64,000 bases of DNA from Polynucleobacter sp. es-MAR-4. GTDB lineage: Bacteria > Pseudomonadota > Gammaproteobacteria > Burkholderiales > Burkholderiaceae. Under the pieces are notes generated by a model. The model did not search any database. It saw only the letters and a list, made by a program, of their open reading frames with translations, and was not told the DNA's origin. The translations under genes and the position numbers were made by a program. Shown here piece by piece: positions 1-8,921 of the stretch. The stretch is taken from the NCBI RefSeq assembly GCF_018882055.1, contig NZ_JACVPF010000001.1, positions 558,001 to 622,000 of the forward strand, read 5' to 3'. How positions within the stretch are numbered: position 1 is the stretch's first letter; each line of letters begins with the position of its first letter.

Positions 1-52
1 GAAAGATGGGGACTGAATTGAATAGAGCCAAGAATTTCACGAATTCATATCA

Positions 53-412
53 ATGCGGCTAAATACTTGCATGAAAAATCGCAAACCAACACAGCTACAA
101 AGACAGATCGAATCAAAGACGCAAAAGGACACAAAACAGTCCAATGATTGGTTAAAAGAGAATGGCATCAACTCTCAAACCTTTGCATTTACACACGTAA
201 AGCTAATACAGGCAAAACAAAAGGCGCATGACCTACTTAACAACTACAAAAATCTATTGACACCGGCACAAGAGAAAAAGCTGAAAGACTTCCAAATAAA
301 AATGAACACAGGGCACATACGAAAGAAGCTAAAACCAGAGGCAGCCAAGGCCATATTTGTCATCAGCACTCAAATCAAGCGTAAAGCGCACAAACTAGCG
401 CAGGGAATTTAA
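53..412 (+). CDS. Hypothetical small basic protein in the island
   Basis: An open frame of 119 residues, rich in Lys, Gln and Asn, with no signal peptide or membrane segment and predicted to be largely helical. A second ATG lies six codons in (71). Neither start has a clear Shine-Dalgarno site, so the start, and to a lesser degree the gene itself, is uncertain. I do not recognise the family. Around residues 67-74 it carries KNLLTPAQ, which also occurs in the unrelated-looking 175-aa protein at 1027-1554. It faces the end of the leftward operon, with about 600 bp of hairpin-rich non-coding DNA between them. A function cannot be assigned. Confidence 0.5.
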   Translation: MRLNTCMKNRKPTQLQRQIESKTQKDTKQSNDWLKENGINSQTFAFTHVKLIQAKQKAHDLLNNYKNLLTPAQEKKLKDFQIKMNTGHIRKKLKPEAAKAIFVISTQIKRKAHKLAQGI

Positions 413-602
413 TAGGCAAATCCACGGTACAACCAACCGTAAAAAAACAGGTAAAACGCGGGTTGAAATATGACGGCTAATGACCCCGCCCTACACATGT
501 TGACGTAACAGCGTGTGAAAAAATAGGTGTGCCGCAGAGCAGTACGTGTAAAAACGGCTGGGAGTTTCAATACATCAGTCTCCAAACCAACTCTGTTACG
601 TT

Positions 603-883
603 CGTGTAGTAACGACTCAACTCAAATCAACTACACGACACGGCGGTTCATAGCACCAAGGTTCAAACCTCGTGCTATAGCCGTCGTGCGTCCAATCTAA
701 TCTAAATCAACCAAAACCACTTCACACAACTCCGTTGTGTTCAGCTTTAAAAAGTGCCAAGTTAAGCCAAGAGCGATAGCGAATGGGCTTGACGAAGGCA
801 CAAGCAAACGCAGTTTGCTTCATTCAAATCCAGACTTAGAGATGGGATAAAACCCTCGGGTTTATGAAAAAGCATGGTTTTTC
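603..883. ncRNA. Candidate structured RNA: run of consecutive hairpins
   Basis: Exact complementary arms occur in succession: 603-610/630-637; 634-639/683-688 with 651-656/672-677 and 659-663/666-670 nested inside; 724-730/734-740 (loop TCC); 754-758/797-801 enclosing 764-768/786-790; 802-809/813-820 (loop GCA); 850-855/858-863; 866-871/878-883. The first two stems share bases 634-637, so they are alternative folds. Several hairpins abut with almost no gap. No promoter is evident and the strand is unknown. It could be a non-coding RNA, a set of protein-binding sites or degraded mobile DNA. Confidence 0.3.
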
Positions 884-987
884 GTAAAAGTTGGCAAAAA
901 ACCTGCATTTCCAAAAACCACTACTCAGCCAGCCATTAGCCATTAATTGACGCAATTTTGGTCATTTGTTCACAAAATTGCCGCCGT

Positions 988-1014
988 TTCATCGTGTTCA
1001 TCGCGTTCATCGCG
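988..1014. repeat. Short tandem repeat, 3 x 9 bp
   Basis: Three 9-bp units of TTCATCGCG (the first with one change, TTCATCGTG) lie just past the stop codon of the last gene in the leftward operon. A partial fourth unit may follow. The repeat is short and could be neutral slippage. Confidence 0.7.
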
Positions 1015-1026
1015 TTCACGAATTCA

Positions 1027-1554
1027 TCACTGTTCGTCATCTGCCTCGCTCTTTAGCATTTTAAGTAATTGTTCCTCAATTTCCTGTACCTGCTTGTCCC
1101 GAGTAGTCTGGTTTGACAACACCACACGATTGAAAGGCTTAAGTCCAGAACGAACAAGCGCATTATTTGCTGCTGGATAAGGACTTTTATTCTCATCAAC
1201 TGCTTTAAAAAAAGCATCTATAAAAGTCTTAGCCCGCCGAATTTCAATCTTATCAATCGACTTTTCATAGGCATCTAGCAAGCCATCTTCTATCTCCTTG
1301 CTAGACTTTTTAAGGATTTCAATTTGTACTTGACGTTTAGATTTCCAACCTAGGGCATCTTTTTCTTCTTGAGTTCTTGCCCTTTTTTTACTACGCAATG
1401 CTTTCTGGTCAGCCCATGCCGCATCTAACTCCAATCGCTGTGCAGGTGTCAGTAAATTTTTTTTATCTCTAGGATGCACCTCTGCACCTGCCTCAAGTTC
1501 AGCAATCCTTTTGTCTATACGGATTTGACGGTCTTGATCAGTCAGCTTAGGCAT
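1027..1554 (-). CDS. Uncharacterised charged helical protein, last gene of the defence-like operon
   Basis: A 175-residue soluble protein, highly charged and probably mostly helical (residues 1-110), with no membrane segment and no catalytic motif I recognise. The ATG at 1554 is chosen because it lies one base after the stop of the upstream Res-like gene (TGATATG) and is preceded by AAGGG; the longer frame from 1584 would overlap that gene. The tight junction implies translational coupling and a shared job with the methyltransferase and helicases. It contains KNLLTPAQ near residues 32-39, shared with the small protein at 53-412. It could be a specificity, adaptor or regulatory subunit, but that is inference from position only. 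Confidence 0.75.
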   Translation of the reverse strand: MPKLTDQDRQIRIDKRIAELEAGAEVHPRDKKNLLTPAQRLELDAAWADQKALRSKKRARTQEEKDALGWKSKRQVQIEILKKSSKEIEDGLLDAYEKSIDKIEIRRAKTFIDAFFKAVDENKSPYPAANNALVRSGLKPFNRVVLSNQTTRDKQVQEIEEQLLKMLKSEADDEQ

Positions 1555-1555
1555 A

Positions 1556-4312
1556 TCAACCCTTGTATTGCTTGACCAGTCCACTCAGTGTTGCACTAGG
1601 AAGAATTGCAGTGTGCGGAATAAGAATGTAGGCCCACTCTTTACCGCCATTCTTCACCTCATGCGCAGTTGCATTCTGGCACCACGTAACCGCAGCACTC
1701 TTCTTAGCTAGCACGTTAACATCATCCATCATGCTGGCTTGCTTAGGCTCGATGATGTATTTGTGTGTCGCCGTTTCAACCACAAAGTCTGGTTCATAGT
1801 TAGCAGTACTGCCGCTTGCATCTCGGTAGCTGATAGAAAATTGATCACGAGTAGGCTTAAACCACTTCTTAACGTCCAAGTCTTTTTCCAGCAAGCTAGC
1901 AAAGGCACGTTCACTATCACTGCTAAATTTTTGCACTGGATATGAACAGCGTTCAAAGCCACCAAACAACATACCGCCGATCCTGTCACGCTCACCCGTT
2001 GCCAAAGGTTGATGTACGTTACGCAGCTTCTCATCGCCATCAGCCGAGTAGCTTGTATCCGTAAACGTTTGATAGCCACGACTAACAGTTACCTCGTAGC
2101 CCTCGTCAGCCTCCTGCCACCAGTGCTGCTGCATTTGGGCATGAATGTAGGTGGAATACTGACGCTGGTTGAACTGAATGACATTCAGCACTTTCTCATC
2201 GGTATCCAAATAACTGCGTAGCTTGGCTACCACTTGACTAGAAAGCTTGTAAAGAATGTCCGCATGCTCGTCGTAGCTGATGTCATCAAAATCCACCAAA
2301 TTACGGACGATGTAATCCTCAAACCGCTCTTCAGTTGCGTAGGCTAAGTCCGCATGAATTCTTGACCTGTCACTAGTCCTCAAGTGTTGAATAAGAATGT
2401 TTTGATCAACTGGCTGCTGATTGATAGCACTGGTATCAAGTTCAAAATCTTTAAAGCCTGTTCGCACATTGCCCTTTGGTCTTACGCTGATACGCGGAAT
2501 ACCAATATTCAAGTCCAAGTACCGCTTCAAGCTATCTTTGACAATGGCTGCAATATCGGGCTTTGTACTTGTTTCAGCAAATTCAGCTTGCGCTGGTTGG
2601 TAAGTGGTCTCGTATGCCTCAGTCACTTTCTTTGCGATACGTTCTTGTACGTCTGGCTTGATAAGGGCTTCAAGATTTGGTACATCCGATACCCTACGCT
2701 CGTTTTCCTTGATCGCCTCAACGATTAAGTTGACCACGGTCTGTTCTTCGCGTGTTGTTAGCACGGGCTTTTCCTGTACGCCCAACTCAAATTGCTGGGA
2801 TGGCACGGGTTGAACTGTAGGGCGACCAATGAGCTGCTCAATGGCAGTATTGGTCACTGTCACAGCCTTTTTACCAACCAAGCTAACGTCTTTGCCGATA
2901 CGAACGACAGAACGAATGATTGAGTTTGGTTTGTTTGCCTCGTTGATAATGGCATCAAACTTGTCGTGCGCAACGATGGTCAATCTATCAACGGCAGCAA
3001 CACCCATGCGCTTACCGTACGGCAGACGTAAGCCACGACCAATACTTTGCTCAACCAGTGTCGAGGAGTTGGCAGCACGTAATGGAACGATGGTGTACAA
3101 ATTCCTAACGTCCCAGCCTTCTTTCAATTTATCTACGTGGACAACAATCTCTGTCGGCTCATTTGGGTCTTCGACTGCAAGTAAACGTGCAATCGTCTCA
3201 TCGCTCTCAGTACCCTTTTGGTTGGAGTGAACGGTGATTACCTTGTCTTTGTAGCGCCCATCAAAAAAGTCATCACGCTTTATGCGTTCAACAATATTGT
3301 CCGCATGTGCAGTGTCTTTTGCCACAACAAGCATGAACGGCTTAACAATTGGTAAATTGTGATTACGGGCAAATGTTGCAAGCTCGATCTTTGTGTCTTC
3401 ATGCACCACAACGCCATCACGTATTTTCAAATCTTCAAGTTCTTCCTCGCCATAGTTATCGGCGTTGAAGTCTTCACGTGTCGCAACTGCTGGCTCTTTT
3501 ACAAAGCCATCCGCAATCGCGTTAGCCAATGGGTAGTCAAAAATAATATTCTTGAAACGTTCGGGTGTTGTGCCGCTTTCAATCTGCGGTGTAGCAGTTA
3601 ATTCCAATCCAAGCATAGGCTTGAGTTCATTGATTGCCTTAAAACCTGCACTTGCACGATAACGATGGCTCTCGTCCATGATCATTACTAAGTCGTCCAA
3701 GCTGGCTAGATACTCAAAGTAGCTTTGACCGATGTACTCGCTTAGGCGTTTGATGCGCGGGGCTTTACCACCACGCACCTCACTGCTAATCTTTGCAACG
3801 TTAAAAACGTTGATGGTTACTTCATCTTGATTTAAGCGTCCGCTGCCAACGTCAATACCGCTGTCATAGTTGTCGCCAGTAATCACTAATGGTGGATTAT
3901 TTGCAAACTCTTGCAAGCCATTGAGCACGTACTTGGGCGATGCTGGTGAAAAATCAGTAATTAGCTTGTTGTAGATGGTCAAGTTTGGCGCAAGTACAAA
4001 GAAATTACGCACACCGTATTGCGTGTAGAGCAAAGCCATAAATGCCCCCATCAAGCGTGTCTTACCAACGCCAGTGGCTAGCGCAAAGCAAAGTGACACA
4101 AAGTCACGATCAAAGCTTGCAACGTTTGGGTAGGCCTCCTGCACCTTTGCTAGTTCAGCCACTAAGTCACCACCTTTTACAGGTGGATTTAGCTCAAGTA
4201 TGTAAGCCAAAATTTCAAGACTGTCGCGCTGAGGCTGACGAAGGCTAAGCCGTGAACTGATTGCATTCACGTTGCGCTTTGATTGTTCGTTGAGGCTGTA
4301 GAAGGCTGTCAT
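1556..4312 (-). CDS. Type III restriction Res-like helicase-nuclease
   Basis: A 918-residue superfamily 2 helicase with a C-terminal nuclease-like domain. Visible motifs are Walker A ATGVGKT (79-85), Walker B DESH (213-216), TATP (239-242), a second RecA-like domain with an arginine-finger region (SIGRGLRLPYG, near 430), and a PD-(D/E)xK signature at the C-terminus: PD at 841-842 and ExK at 855-857. This is the layout of type III Res subunits, which translocate on DNA and cut when paired with a Mod subunit; the length is close to the usual size. It begins 12 bp after the Mod-like gene, with AAGAGAG upstream of the ATG. All key motifs look intact. It differs from classical mod-res pairs in sharing an operon with an SNF2 helicase. 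Confidence 0.9.
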   Translation of the reverse strand: MTAFYSLNEQSKRNVNAISSRLSLRQPQRDSLEILAYILELNPPVKGGDLVAELAKVQEAYPNVASFDRDFVSLCFALATGVGKTRLMGAFMALLYTQYGVRNFFVLAPNLTIYNKLITDFSPASPKYVLNGLQEFANNPPLVITGDNYDSGIDVGSGRLNQDEVTINVFNVAKISSEVRGGKAPRIKRLSEYIGQSYFEYLASLDDLVMIMDESHRYRASAGFKAINELKPMLGLELTATPQIESGTTPERFKNIIFDYPLANAIADGFVKEPAVATREDFNADNYGEEELEDLKIRDGVVVHEDTKIELATFARNHNLPIVKPFMLVVAKDTAHADNIVERIKRDDFFDGRYKDKVITVHSNQKGTESDETIARLLAVEDPNEPTEIVVHVDKLKEGWDVRNLYTIVPLRAANSSTLVEQSIGRGLRLPYGKRMGVAAVDRLTIVAHDKFDAIINEANKPNSIIRSVVRIGKDVSLVGKKAVTVTNTAIEQLIGRPTVQPVPSQQFELGVQEKPVLTTREEQTVVNLIVEAIKENERRVSDVPNLEALIKPDVQERIAKKVTEAYETTYQPAQAEFAETSTKPDIAAIVKDSLKRYLDLNIGIPRISVRPKGNVRTGFKDFELDTSAINQQPVDQNILIQHLRTSDRSRIHADLAYATEERFEDYIVRNLVDFDDISYDEHADILYKLSSQVVAKLRSYLDTDEKVLNVIQFNQRQYSTYIHAQMQQHWWQEADEGYEVTVSRGYQTFTDTSYSADGDEKLRNVHQPLATGERDRIGGMLFGGFERCSYPVQKFSSDSERAFASLLEKDLDVKKWFKPTRDQFSISYRDASGSTANYEPDFVVETATHKYIIEPKQASMMDDVNVLAKKSAAVTWCQNATAHEVKNGGKEWAYILIPHTAILPSATLSGLVKQYKG

Positions 4313-4323
4313 GTTTACTCTCT

Positions 4324-6039
4324 TTACTCTTCGCCAAACAAGTCAGCTTCTTTCATTGCTGCTTTCGTTTTAGGAGCTACTAATTCCTCGTCGGCTATCT
4401 CTGCTAAAGGCAAATTAGATATGTTTAAGCTGTAGTCGTCTTTGCCCCACTCACACTTAGATAGCAGTGCATGCGGCATCTTTTTAAGTGTTAAGTTTGA
4501 TAGCTTGTCATTCAGCATTGACGAACTTGCTTTAAATGCGGCACAACAGACTAGCAACGTGCGATCGCTACCAACATCCTCGCTCAGTGCAACCAACTGT
4601 TCTTCTGTAAGCGTTTGCGTAGTTACATATATAAAGTCTGTTTCAGTGCTGTAACCATGTGCCCACCATTCAGTTTCACTTGGGCTATACGTAAACCCCT
4701 CATGCTTGCACACAGCAGCAGCAAGCATATTGGCGTCGTAGTCTTTATTAATTACCCAGTTGTCCCATTTGTCTTTTGCAAGCAAAGATGGTGCAAGTTT
4801 GTAGTAACGGAAACCCCCGCCGCCTTTCCAATTTAACGCCTTACTTACCCCAGAATGGTCATCTCCATCGATAATTGCTTTCAATCTAGGTATCACATGC
4901 GTATGACATTGCTCCCCCAACTCAAGCATTACCCATTTTCGCCCCATCTTGTGAGCAACTGCACCTGTTGTTCCAGAACCCGCAAACGAATCCAATACTA
5001 TGTCGCCTTTTTCAGTCGCAATTTCAATAACTCTGTGCAATAACTTTTCTGGCTTCTTGCCTTTTGGAAAAACCACATTACCTTCATTTGCGATGCCTTG
5101 ATATGGAATATCAAGCCACATATTTGTTAATAACTCACCAGTCACTAGCTTGCCATCGATAACTTTCATCTTGTCTTTATAAAAAAGAATTCTGTCGCCT
5201 TTTATCAAATAAATGTCTGGGTTATCTTCGCGCTTTTGCAATAAGATTTCAGTTGGGCGACTTCTTGATTCCAAAATAAGTTCTTTGGTTTCCTTGCCCA
5301 CGCCTTCAAAGTTAGGCTGTGCAAATCTAATAATCCTCTCGGGGAAACGCTCAAGGCATTCATCCAAGGTTAAGTTCAATTTCTTTAAGGCTGTTTTTAA
5401 AGACACAAAAGACCAGTATTGAGTACCTTTCTCATAATTTTCAATAAATTTGTTGTAAGCAGTATCAAATTCACGCTCAGTAAACTGCTGCTTATAGTTC
5501 CATCTACTTTTATTTTTTGCATAAACAAGCAAATAGTCAGCAACTTGGACTGGTGATGGGTTTATTGATTTATGACCTGTTGGAGCACTTCTTTTAATTG
5601 TGTTTTGAATAACAAAATTATTTCTTCCAAATATTTCATCGCACAATACTTTTAGATAGTGAACTTCATTATCATCAATCGTTATCCAAAGAGAACCATC
5701 CTCAGTTAAAAGTTTATGCAACACTTCAATTCGATCACGCATAAGCGATAACCAAATTGAATGCTCAAGTCCGTCTTCATAATGCTCAAATGCTGAGCCA
5801 GTGTTATAAGGTGGGTCAATAAACACACATTTAACTTTACCCGTGTACTCTTGCTCCAACGCCTTAAGTGCAAGCAGGTTGTCACCATATATCAACTTGT
5901 TATCAAATAAGTCCTCATTTGTAAATCGCTTTGAAGCGTGGTAGGAAAGCTCTGCATCTTCAATAAGTATTCGCGGCTCAACTTTATTGCGGCTATCTTT
6001 GCCAACCCAATTCAATTCTAATTTGTGTTTTTTAGTCAT
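4324..6039 (-). CDS. Site-specific DNA N6-adenine methyltransferase, type III Mod-like (beta class)
   Basis: This enzyme should transfer a methyl group from S-adenosylmethionine to adenine in a specific DNA site. With the start at 6039 (571 aa), DPPY (motif IV) is at 75-78 and FAGSGTTG (motif I, cofactor binding) at about 352-359. The order IV before I marks the beta class used by type III Mod subunits. The region between the two (about 140-330) would hold target recognition. The ATG overlaps the stop of the helicase gene as TAATG and has GGAG nine bases upstream; in-frame ATGs at 6054 and 6090 are less likely. Both motifs are intact, so it is probably active. The last 200 residues are not recognisable to me and may bind a partner. 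Confidence 0.92.
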   Translation of the reverse strand: MTKKHKLELNWVGKDSRNKVEPRILIEDAELSYHASKRFTNEDLFDNKLIYGDNLLALKALEQEYTGKVKCVFIDPPYNTGSAFEHYEDGLEHSIWLSLMRDRIEVLHKLLTEDGSLWITIDDNEVHYLKVLCDEIFGRNNFVIQNTIKRSAPTGHKSINPSPVQVADYLLVYAKNKSRWNYKQQFTEREFDTAYNKFIENYEKGTQYWSFVSLKTALKKLNLTLDECLERFPERIIRFAQPNFEGVGKETKELILESRSRPTEILLQKREDNPDIYLIKGDRILFYKDKMKVIDGKLVTGELLTNMWLDIPYQGIANEGNVVFPKGKKPEKLLHRVIEIATEKGDIVLDSFAGSGTTGAVAHKMGRKWVMLELGEQCHTHVIPRLKAIIDGDDHSGVSKALNWKGGGGFRYYKLAPSLLAKDKWDNWVINKDYDANMLAAAVCKHEGFTYSPSETEWWAHGYSTETDFIYVTTQTLTEEQLVALSEDVGSDRTLLVCCAAFKASSSMLNDKLSNLTLKKMPHALLSKCEWGKDDYSLNISNLPLAEIADEELVAPKTKAAMKEADLFGEE

Positions 6040-8921
6040 TATTTCAAGCTCCATCGCACAACAAACAGTTTCGTCTTGTTCACAGTACATTGCAATTGTT
6101 TTTCCACTTTCTTGATTAACGTATCACGCTGTTCGTCAATGCGATCTTGCGCCTCATACAAGCTTCTACGTTTAGCATTTCTACTTTGTTCAAGGGTGCG
6201 TAAGTTTTTTTGATGCTCTAACTTTGATGCAAGTGACATGGCTGTGGAGGCAGACTTCTTAGCCTCTTTGATGTCCTTGTCAAGCTGTTTGATTTCAGTC
6301 TCAAGTCCAAACTTCAAATCATCAGCCCAGCTATCTAACTTGCCAGCCTCTTCATCAAAGTAAACAGCATTACGCTCATCCAGTTTTCTTGCCACGGCAT
6401 CACGTTGTTTACCTATTGCCATTTCAAGCTGCACTGTTGGTACTTGAGAAGTACAAGAACTAATGCTTGAACAATGGATTGCCATTAGCCGTTCAGCTAA
6501 TTCAGCATCAAGCACTTCACCATCATCTGTTATTGCAGTGATAGCCAAGAAATCCTCATCCTCAACGCTGCTTACAGTTATCTTTTCTGCGGCAACCCAG
6601 CCACTTTTACCAAGGTGCGGCTCAAGTGCGCTGACTTTGAATGGATATGCGTTGTAATCAAGCTCAAGCGTAACGTTGCTATCTAAATCACGTCCCAACG
6701 CATTGCTAACAATCCAACTTGCAAGTGGACTTGTTTCTGCAAAAAAGTGCTGGTCTTTGCTATCGGCAGCTCGCCAATCAAAGTTATATGTGCCCACTAG
6801 AGCGCCACTGTCTACTGGACTTTCATGTAGGTCAAAGACTGTTCCGCTAGCCTCAAACTTAGCAATATCTGCTAACTCAGTTTTTGCAAGCATGAGCAGC
6901 AAGCTACTTCTTTTGTCCAGCATTGCCTTAGTTTGATCGTGACTAACTTTTAAACGTGCATTTACCTCTTCGTCAAAGTTCTCAAGCAGCTTTAAGCGTG
7001 TTGTCTCAAGTGCGGCCTTAATCTGCTCGTCAAGCTCTTCTTGTATTTCATCGAATGCAAGTTGAATTTCATCGGCTGTTCGGCACGTTTGGTAAACCCC
7101 TGCAATCCGCTTCTCAATATCTACGCCATTCTCAATTACGCCAAGTACTTCATCGCTTGCCCCGAACACACCATCAAATAATTTAAATTTTTCAGCCAGT
7201 AGTTGATACACACGCTGGTCAGCAGCATTGCGTTTATTCAAAAAGTTAACGACAACCACGTCAAACTTCTGGCCGTAACGATGGCAACGCCCAATACGCT
7301 GCTCTACACGCTGAGGGTTCCATGGCAAATCAAAGTTAACTACAAGAGAGCAGAACTGCAAGTTCACACCTTCTGCCGCACTCTCAGTGGCAATTAGGAT
7401 TGTTGCGGTGTCTCTAAAGTGCTCAACAATTGCAGCCTTCATGTCAGCAGTTTTTGAACCCGATACCTTGTCACTTCCAGCATGCTTCTTAACCCAGTCA
7501 GCGTAAATTGCTTTTGATTGTGGGTCTGTGTTTGTCCCGTTCATCAAGCAGATTTGGTTCTCAAAGCCAGACTGCGAAAGCAGCTCAGCCAAGTAACGTT
7601 GAGTGCGTGTTGATTCGGTAAAAATTACAGCCTTCTTCGCAGCACCGATACCTTGCAGCTTCTCAAACGCAGTAGCTAAGACCTTTTGTAACGCCGCACC
7701 CTTTGCGTTCTCACGTATACCGCTGGCAAGTTTTGCATAGTCTCGCAACTCTGCTAACTCAAGCCGCAAGTCTTGCAGCTCTTCTTCAGTCAACTTACCG
7801 CTTGCCTCTTCTACTGCATCAGCGCCAATTTCGTCCGTCAGTTCGTCAAGACCTTCAATCTCGCCATCAAGCAATTCCAGAACACTTTGGCGTGCTTGGG
7901 TTTGTTCAAGTCGTTCGACCAGTTTTTGCAGTGTTGCAGCAATAGCATAGCTACTCGATGCCAATAATTTTCGCAGAACAAGCGTCATCAACGTTCGCTG
8001 ACTTCTTGGCAGTGCATTTAACTTTTCACGTTGAAGATACGCTGACACTTGCTCGTAAAGCCTGTGCTCATCATCGCTTGGAACAAACTCTTCCGTCATC
8101 GCCACACGCTGCGTGAACTTGATGTACTCAAGAACTTGCTTACGGAGTGTGCGCTGGCAAAAAGGTTTGATGCGCTCTTTTAATCTTGAGTTACGCAGGT
8201 TTTCATTTACGCCACGGATGTACTGTTCTTTAAAGCTAGTAATGTCACCGAACACGTGCGGGTCAATGATGCTTACCAGTCCGTACAGCTCAAGCAAACT
8301 GTTTTGCAACGGTGTAGCTGTCAGCAGTAACTTGGGCACATCTGCAACAACACCAGCAATTGCTGATGCCATCTTATTTCCAACTTTGTAGACGTTGCGC
8401 AGCCTATGCGCCTCATCTACAACGACCAAATCCCACTCAACATCCTCAAGCACATCAGCTTTTGATGCAGCAAAGTTATAAGAGCAGATAAGCAAGCTAT
8501 TGCCACTTAACAATGTCCCGTCTTTCTTTAATTGCTTGTATGTGCCATTTTCAAGAATAGTACTTGGAATGTTGAACTTGTCCATTAACTCCTGCTGCCA
8601 TTGCTTTCGCAAAGTTGCTGGTGCAATGATCAACAGCTTGCGTTTACGTTCAGCCCATTTTTGACTGATGACGATACCAGCTTCAATGGTCTTCCCCAAA
8701 CCAACTTCATCAGCAAGTATTACGCCCTTACTAAGTGGGCTGCGTACAGCAAACAACGCTGCATCTACTTGGTGTGGATTCAAGTCAACTCGTGCTGAGG
8801 CTATTGCATGACTGAGCTTGTCAATGCTGTTAGCTGGTTGCCGCAACGTAAGTTGTGTAGCAAACAGCTTTGATTGGTAGGTTGAATACGGGCGCATGAT
8901 GTGAGCGTTAGTCTTGCTCAT
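6039..8921 (-). CDS. SNF2-family DEAD/DEAH helicase (defence-associated)
   Basis: A 960-residue SNF2-like double-stranded DNA translocase. The first RecA domain has DEVGLGKT (71-78) and DEAH (169-172); the second has QRIGRCHRYGQ, the usual motif VI region, near 530-545. A long Glu/Lys-rich insertion (about 340-410) and a C-terminal coiled coil (about 850-945) follow. No nuclease motif is visible. SNF2 helicases of this type occur in phage-defence loci such as class 1 DISARM (DrmD), but the other DISARM proteins (DrmA, DrmB, DrmC) are absent. It overlaps the preceding gene by 14 bp; GGAGG directly abuts the ATG, so a later ATG at 8897 is possible. Its 3' end is fused to the Mod gene start (TAATG). 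Confidence 0.9.
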   Translation of the reverse strand: MSKTNAHIMRPYSTYQSKLFATQLTLRQPANSIDKLSHAIASARVDLNPHQVDAALFAVRSPLSKGVILADEVGLGKTIEAGIVISQKWAERKRKLLIIAPATLRKQWQQELMDKFNIPSTILENGTYKQLKKDGTLLSGNSLLICSYNFAASKADVLEDVEWDLVVVDEAHRLRNVYKVGNKMASAIAGVVADVPKLLLTATPLQNSLLELYGLVSIIDPHVFGDITSFKEQYIRGVNENLRNSRLKERIKPFCQRTLRKQVLEYIKFTQRVAMTEEFVPSDDEHRLYEQVSAYLQREKLNALPRSQRTLMTLVLRKLLASSSYAIAATLQKLVERLEQTQARQSVLELLDGEIEGLDELTDEIGADAVEEASGKLTEEELQDLRLELAELRDYAKLASGIRENAKGAALQKVLATAFEKLQGIGAAKKAVIFTESTRTQRYLAELLSQSGFENQICLMNGTNTDPQSKAIYADWVKKHAGSDKVSGSKTADMKAAIVEHFRDTATILIATESAAEGVNLQFCSLVVNFDLPWNPQRVEQRIGRCHRYGQKFDVVVVNFLNKRNAADQRVYQLLAEKFKLFDGVFGASDEVLGVIENGVDIEKRIAGVYQTCRTADEIQLAFDEIQEELDEQIKAALETTRLKLLENFDEEVNARLKVSHDQTKAMLDKRSSLLLMLAKTELADIAKFEASGTVFDLHESPVDSGALVGTYNFDWRAADSKDQHFFAETSPLASWIVSNALGRDLDSNVTLELDYNAYPFKVSALEPHLGKSGWVAAEKITVSSVEDEDFLAITAITDDGEVLDAELAERLMAIHCSSISSCTSQVPTVQLEMAIGKQRDAVARKLDERNAVYFDEEAGKLDSWADDLKFGLETEIKQLDKDIKEAKKSASTAMSLASKLEHQKNLRTLEQSRNAKRRSLYEAQDRIDEQRDTLIKKVEKQLQCTVNKTKLFVVRWSLK

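Larger units (their letters stand above)
413..1026. other. Gene-free, hairpin-rich intergenic region
   Basis: No convincing reading frame lies here. The stretch separates two converging genes. It holds a run of close inverted repeats between 603 and 883 (listed separately), a weaker one (458-462 with 485-489) and a 9-bp tandem repeat at 988-1014. None of the hairpins ends in a classical T-run, so they are not ordinary terminators. Confidence 0.6.

Noticed and set aside
634-688. tRNA-like segment with a GGTTCAAACCT T-loop-like core
   Set aside because: The stems do not make acceptor, D and anticodon arms and no CCA end is in place; it is simply one of the hairpins.
603-883. CRISPR-like array
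   Set aside because: The hairpins differ in sequence from one another; there are no repeated units with regular spacers and no cas genes.
413-1026. Retron or group II intron RNA
   Set aside because: No reverse transcriptase is encoded in the window and no diagnostic domain V-like hairpin was recognised.
947-1180. Ser/Cys-rich 77-codon frame on the plus strand
   Set aside because: It is antisense to the 175-aa gene and made of the tandem repeat read in another frame.
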